Below the pieces are notes generated by a model that had not been told where the DNA came from, ran no database searches, and was given only the letters and a program-made list of their open reading frames with translations. From positions 1,309,691-1,373,690 of the forward strand of contig NC_026740.1 in the NCBI RefSeq assembly GCF_000210295.1: a stretch of 64,000 nucleotides of DNA. Reading direction: 5' to 3'. Both the position numbers and the translations under genes were made by a program. Positions 59,954 through 64,000 of this stretch are shown here, in pieces. Origin of the DNA: Trypanosoma brucei gambiense DAL972 (Eukaryota; Euglenozoa; Kinetoplastea; Trypanosomatida; Trypanosomatidae). Numbering within the stretch: the first letter of the stretch is position 1; the number at the start of each line of letters is the position of its first letter.

Positions 59954-60670
59954 GGACGTCGACACCACCGACGAAAAACTAAGTTCTGCTATTTTCCAGT
60001 ATCTATTGATCAAACGGTTAGAGGAAAATCGTTAAAAAGCGAGCAGAGAAGGCGTGGTGCACCCTAACGAAGTGAATCCATTCGGATGCACGAAGACGAG
60101 CATGAGAGTGTAATTAATTAATTTGCACACACGCCCCCTAACAACAATATGCAGGCTTGCACTAGTCTTCGGCACCAGCCCCGCACCTCAAATAATCCAT
60201 GCCGCATGACTGCAGCTTCCACCGCGTCCATGTTCATCGGATAATTCTTAGGGACTATAATGCATCATCTCTTGCTCCTTTCTAATGTAGTTGAAAAAGA
60301 ATATCTGGAAAACACGGGTAAGGCAAGCGGCAACATGTTTGTCAATCCACCCAGGATCAACGACGGATCGACCGAGATTCGGGTTGCAAAACAGCTGCCC
60401 CCCAACTACCTGAATGCGTAAGTATTAATACGATATCGAACGGGCAAGAAACTGCTGCTGCGTATCGTCAGTACAGAGCCTGCATACCTCACCAGGCGAT
60501 GGAAAGGGAGAGACATTGCCGACGTAACCCTCAGCGCGGCTGCAACATACGTAGCCATATGAAAGACCGCTTCCTCCACATCAGCCACTCAACTGCCACT
60601 ACACAACGAGCACCGCGTCACAAGCGACAACCGATGCGCAACCCTTTCCTTTTCATTTGGGTGTGGTCCA
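59954..60670. other. Intergenic region, 717 nt
   Basis: Leader of RNase H1 and 3' UTR of the S9A peptidase gene. No credible gene. The plus frame at 60499-60825 is antisense to the peptidase 3' end. Confidence 0.5.
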
Positions 60671-63385
60671 CTATTTTCTCCCGTTTTCCGAGGCCCATTT
60701 GTTTTCCCCCATGGCTCGACCGGTACTCCCAGTTTTCGCCTCACTCTTCCCGCGTTCTCGTATGTCTCGTTCTTTCGCACGAAACATCTCATCCACTTTG
60801 CTTTGATGGAGCTCGCTGTCCGTAGGAACCCAGAAGAAGGGCTGTTTTTCTGCCTTTAGTTTGCGAAAGTTGGGTTCCCAATCAAAATTATGCAGCTTAA
60901 CGTGGTAGTCAATGCGCTCCCGCTCCCAATTATCCCACTTGAGGAAGACTTTCTCCTGGTCATCGTGATCCATTGCGCCAGTGACAGTGAGGTTGTGCAT
61001 GTGCGTCATAATGTCCATGTCGTTGAGCACCTTTCCAGGACCCTCAAGGTCAAGCTGTGAACACAAGAATGATAACTCCTCGCAGAGATTCTCAGTGTCG
61101 TTCCATATGTAGTGACCACCGCTGCTGCGCACACGCAGAATAAGTGGTTTCTCCACAGGATCCACACCTTTGCGCCGTCGCTGTTGCCGCAGCTTCGCCA
61201 CATACTTTAAACTATTCCAGGGAGGCACGCGGTCATCGTCGAGACAAACCGAAACCATCATACCAGGGTAGGTCACGCGATCATTGATGTTATGGTACGG
61301 ATCGTAGTGAAGCAGCCGAGTGTAATCCTTAGGGGAGTTGAGCGGGTCACCCCAGTCGTCTTGCTCGGCCAACGAGAGCGGAAGGTCTGGGTCCACCATC
61401 GTGCTTATGACATCCAAAAAAGGTGACCGCATTAATACGTTCCCGAAGAGACCGCACCCTCGCATGTTCATGGCTGCCGCTATCGGTACGCATCCTGCAC
61501 TATTGCCCGCCGCTACCATGAGCTCCGGTTTCGTGTACCCCATATTGACCATATGCTCACAACAAGCGATGAAGTCGTGGACCGCGTTTATCTTTTTCTC
61601 ACCCCTGCCCTGCTCGGCCCAGTTGGGGAGTTCGCCACCACCACGCACGTGGGCAAAGGCAACAGTCCAACGCCGGCGTAGCATCCACATATACGGTGCC
61701 AACTGAAAGTGCATGGACGGTACTTCACCGTAAGAACCGTAGACATAGATAAAACAGTGCTTGGGTGTGTTGGGCTGCGCCTCGAAATCCGTCGCCTCTT
61801 GCACGAATGCATCACGCCGGTGACAGATAGTTATGGGGACCTGCGTGCCATCCTTGGAAACGCAGACATCCCGATATATAGTATAGGGCCACATGTAATC
61901 CCACGGCGTAAATTGCTCTGACTGTCGTTGTGTAAAAATGGCTTCCGGGCTGCACATCCGGCACTTACCGGAAGTCATTTCGCTATTAAAGTTGAAGACG
62001 CAATCTTTGCTGGGTTGGCAAAGACTACTGTACACAAAACTAATAGAGTCCTGGTTAAAGTTTTTGTTCAATCCAGGCGTCACACAAGCGAGTGGAGGGA
62101 AGTGAATCACCAGGTCGTCTGCTCGCGACCGCCGCGCAGTATCATCAATGCCTTTCCCGCACTTGATGATGCGGATGTGGTTAATGCGCTCAAAGGCAAA
62201 ATGGGATTCATACAGTACAATGTGATCGTGAAAAAGGTCAATATCAACTATCTGCACATCGTCTCGGTGTGGCACAAGCTCCTTCCATTCAGCGTCCATG
62301 CCATACTTGAGAACCACCTCCTCCCGTGCGTATACCACACGGTGATTTGGACCCCTGTCACCCACGACCATGAGGAAATGACCCATGTAGTGCTCCAGCC
62401 AGTTCCAGCTTCCCTTGCCGGCAATCTCCACCGGCCGTGCATCGGGGAAGAAAGCTTGCATTTCACGTGGAATCTTTGGAAACGAAGCAGGCAACACAAG
62501 GGCACTGCACTTCACTTTGGAGTCGGATGTGATCACTATGTAGGCGTTGTCCTTCGTTTTTCGAACATCAACAAAAAATTGCTCATCATCATCTCGGTAT
62601 AGCTCCACGGGCGGTGGAAGAACACCGGGACGTATCTCCTGCATTATCACCGCATTTGGACGATTAAGCTCATTGGATTCTGTGAAGTAAAATTGGTTGT
62701 CCGATCCAAACTCGATACTTACTATGTTGCGACCGCGGATCACATGGAAAAGGCTGGCGTTGTCGATGCTTCGCACATGACAAATGTAGCGGTCGCCTCC
62801 CCCCACGGAAAGAGTATACGCTAGGTACTTTCCGTCCTGAGAAACACGGCAGACTCCCACATTACAATGGGCGTATCCAAAGTGTTGTTGCAGAGCGGAC
62901 GGGTTGATCAGTTCCTCTGCGAGCAAATCCACTTCACCGAAACGCTTACGGTAAAACCCAATTGCATTGGGGTCACCGCCAGGGACAACACGTGTGAAAT
63001 AGATGTAATCACCTATTCGCTCCTCTCCTTTGTCAAACCCACCCTCACGACTGGTTATTACGACCTTCGCATCAAGTTCCGCCCACAAACGCGCTTTGTT
63101 GTGCTTGAAATCAAACTTGCTGTCAACCAGAGTAAAGTGCCGTTGCTCTTGCCGCACATAGCTCTGAGTGCGACGATCGAAGAGATCTTCCATGTACTTG
63201 AACGGATCTGGTTGGTCGTTTCTGCCATGCAGCAGAAGAGACTGTGGAACTTCCTCCGGTAACGGCCCGTCGAGGAACGTCAGCGGATATACGTTGCGTA
63301 CCTGCGGGAAAAAACGGTTCACGAGCCGCCTCCCAAACGCGTACATCGCATTGGATGTTGGAACCCACGGATAGAGTGCCGTCAT
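60671..63385 (-). CDS. Oligopeptidase B-like serine peptidase (S9A), 904 aa
   Basis: Prolyl-oligopeptidase family: an N-terminal beta-propeller (about 70-480) and C-terminal alpha/beta-hydrolase domain. The catalytic triad is intact: S629 in AAGNSAGCVPIAA, D718 in VCLDDDRVPPWNS and H758 in RSSGGHYIWNDT. The preceding RGGGELPNWAEQGRGEKK segment is typical of oligopeptidase B. The family cleaves after basic residues in short peptides. At about 904 aa it is longer than classical oligopeptidase B (about 710), with a C-terminal charged extension of roughly 110 residues, resembling the OPB2-type paralogue of kinetoplastids. The ATG at 63385 is used; the outer start is TTG. Confidence 0.9.
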   Translation of the reverse strand: MTALYPWVPTSNAMYAFGRRLVNRFFPQVRNVYPLTFLDGPLPEEVPQSLLLHGRNDQPDPFKYMEDLFDRRTQSYVRQEQRHFTLVDSKFDFKHNKARLWAELDAKVVITSREGGFDKGEERIGDYIYFTRVVPGGDPNAIGFYRKRFGEVDLLAEELINPSALQQHFGYAHCNVGVCRVSQDGKYLAYTLSVGGGDRYICHVRSIDNASLFHVIRGRNIVSIEFGSDNQFYFTESNELNRPNAVIMQEIRPGVLPPPVELYRDDDEQFFVDVRKTKDNAYIVITSDSKVKCSALVLPASFPKIPREMQAFFPDARPVEIAGKGSWNWLEHYMGHFLMVVGDRGPNHRVVYAREEVVLKYGMDAEWKELVPHRDDVQIVDIDLFHDHIVLYESHFAFERINHIRIIKCGKGIDDTARRSRADDLVIHFPPLACVTPGLNKNFNQDSISFVYSSLCQPSKDCVFNFNSEMTSGKCRMCSPEAIFTQRQSEQFTPWDYMWPYTIYRDVCVSKDGTQVPITICHRRDAFVQEATDFEAQPNTPKHCFIYVYGSYGEVPSMHFQLAPYMWMLRRRWTVAFAHVRGGGELPNWAEQGRGEKKINAVHDFIACCEHMVNMGYTKPELMVAAGNSAGCVPIAAAMNMRGCGLFGNVLMRSPFLDVISTMVDPDLPLSLAEQDDWGDPLNSPKDYTRLLHYDPYHNINDRVTYPGMMVSVCLDDDRVPPWNSLKYVAKLRQQRRRKGVDPVEKPLILRVRSSGGHYIWNDTENLCEELSFLCSQLDLEGPGKVLNDMDIMTHMHNLTVTGAMDHDDQEKVFLKWDNWERERIDYHVKLHNFDWEPNFRKLKAEKQPFFWVPTDSELHQSKVDEMFRAKERDIRERGKSEAKTGSTGRAMGENKWASENGRK

Positions 63386-63835
63386 GGCCACCTCGTCTCT
63401 ACTGTCAAACAAAGAAACACGCAGGGATAAAAGTGATAAATGACATATATATATATATATGAAACTTATTGTCTGTCAGCACTCTACCACTGCTCTCTGC
63501 CGCTGGCACATAACGCAAACCAGACAAACAGGTACATAAAAAAAAATGTATGTTTGAGAAAGAGCAAAACGGCCCACTTGAACTCGAAGACAGCGCCGAC
63601 GCAGGAAGTCGATTCACGCGTATATAGCACAAAACCAATGCAGGAACCGGCTCGTTTGCCAAATCCCTGAAAAGTAAAAGGTCCCCCCATCCCTTAACAA
63701 CCAATTATCGACATCGCTGAGTAGATCCGGAATTGAAGAAGTGTCCGGCTAAATAAACGCACGTACGAAAAAAGGGTGAAGACGATAACCAAAACTAAAA
63801 TAGAAACCGATAGAAACTTTACATTACCAACAACT
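63386..63835. other. Intergenic region, 450 nt
   Basis: Leader of the S9A gene and 3' UTR of the truncated gene at the right edge. It has a (TA)n run at 63445-63460 about 60 nt before the S9A start. On the coding strand, a TTTCTTTGTTTGACAG sequence close to the start could be the trans-splice acceptor. Confidence 0.5.
63445..63460. repeat. (TA)n microsatellite
   Basis: Short TA run in the leader of the S9A peptidase gene. Confidence 0.9.
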
Positions 63836-64000
63836 TTACCTTGTCATCCTTGCCTGTATGTCAATTTTTTGCTGCGAGCGGTGCGACAAACCCAATAAAG
63901 ACCGACTCCGCCCCTCAAATGTAGGAAGCCAGTTCATCTTAAACCACGTAATGGTGTCATCCCAGCCTTCAGTAAACGATATTATTGGCTTATAGCCAAG
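63836..64000 (-). CDS. 3' end of a short-chain dehydrogenase/3-beta-HSD-like gene (partial)
   Basis: The last 54 codons of a minus-strand gene cut by the right edge (stop TAA at 63836-63838). It reads LGYKPIISFTEGWDDTITWF followed by a Lys/Met/Asn/Trp segment (KMNWLPTFEG) and a basic tail. An LGY.P...F.EG...T..WF pattern is typical of the C-terminus of extended short-chain dehydrogenases such as the 3-beta-HSD/NSDHL group. The rest of the gene is outside the window, so the cofactor motif cannot be checked. Confidence 0.6.
   Translation of the reverse strand, partial: LGYKPIISFTEGWDDTITWFKMNWLPTFEGRSRSLLGLSHRSQQKIDIQARMTR

Overview
The window is nuclear DNA of an African trypanosome, almost certainly Trypanosoma brucei. 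Intron-less genes lie head to tail on one strand, separated by UTR-like spacers rich in pyrimidine tracts and (TA)n/(CA)n runs, as expected for polycistronic transcription with trans-splicing. Gene order (PUF protein, secretory cyclophilin, proteasome beta6, SAMHD1-like protein, kinesin, the 5'-3' exonuclease XRNA, RNase H1) fits my memory of T. brucei chromosome 7 around Tb927.7.4700-4940. That placement is from recollection, not a search.

Layout. Positions 1-138 hold what looks like the last 45 codons of a plus-strand gene. About 139-3667 is a poorly coding tract with a few weak plus-strand small ORFs, and is best read as a convergent strand-switch (transcription termination) region. From about 3.7 kb to the right edge every confident gene is on the minus strand, so transcription enters from the right. 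Right to left: 3' end of a short-chain-dehydrogenase-like gene (cut by the edge), an oligopeptidase-B-like S9A peptidase, RNase H1, a PSI-like membrane protein, a probable NBS1/nibrin, an uncharacterised protein, XRNA with a 3.9-kb downstream spacer, a large membrane-anchored three-module protein, a TMEM147-like protein, an EF-hand flagellar-type protein, an FHA protein, an uncharacterised protein, a CFAP119-like protein, a possible 96-aa gene, a kinesin, TRM112, an HD-domain dNTPase-like protein, a small membrane protein, proteasome beta6, a NADAR/YbiA protein, a secretory cyclophilin, a TMEM209 homologue, two uncharacterised proteins, a PUF protein, a small PAAT-like protein, mitoribosomal mL46, a PB1-WD40 protein, an invariant-surface-glycoprotein-like type I membrane protein and one or two small uncertain ORFs.

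The genes do not form a functional operon; they mix RNA decay and translation (XRNA, PUF, TRM112, mL46), genome maintenance (NBS1-like, RNase H1, HD-domain), membranes and ER (TMEM209, TMEM147, cyclophilin, PSI-like), flagellum (CFAP119-like, EF-hand) and proteolysis (beta6, S9A). Expression must be set mainly after transcription, by UTRs.

Starts are set at the first in-frame ATG that suits the protein. Longer readings that begin at GTG, TTG or CTG were trimmed. No tRNA, rRNA, CRISPR or intact mobile element was recognised.
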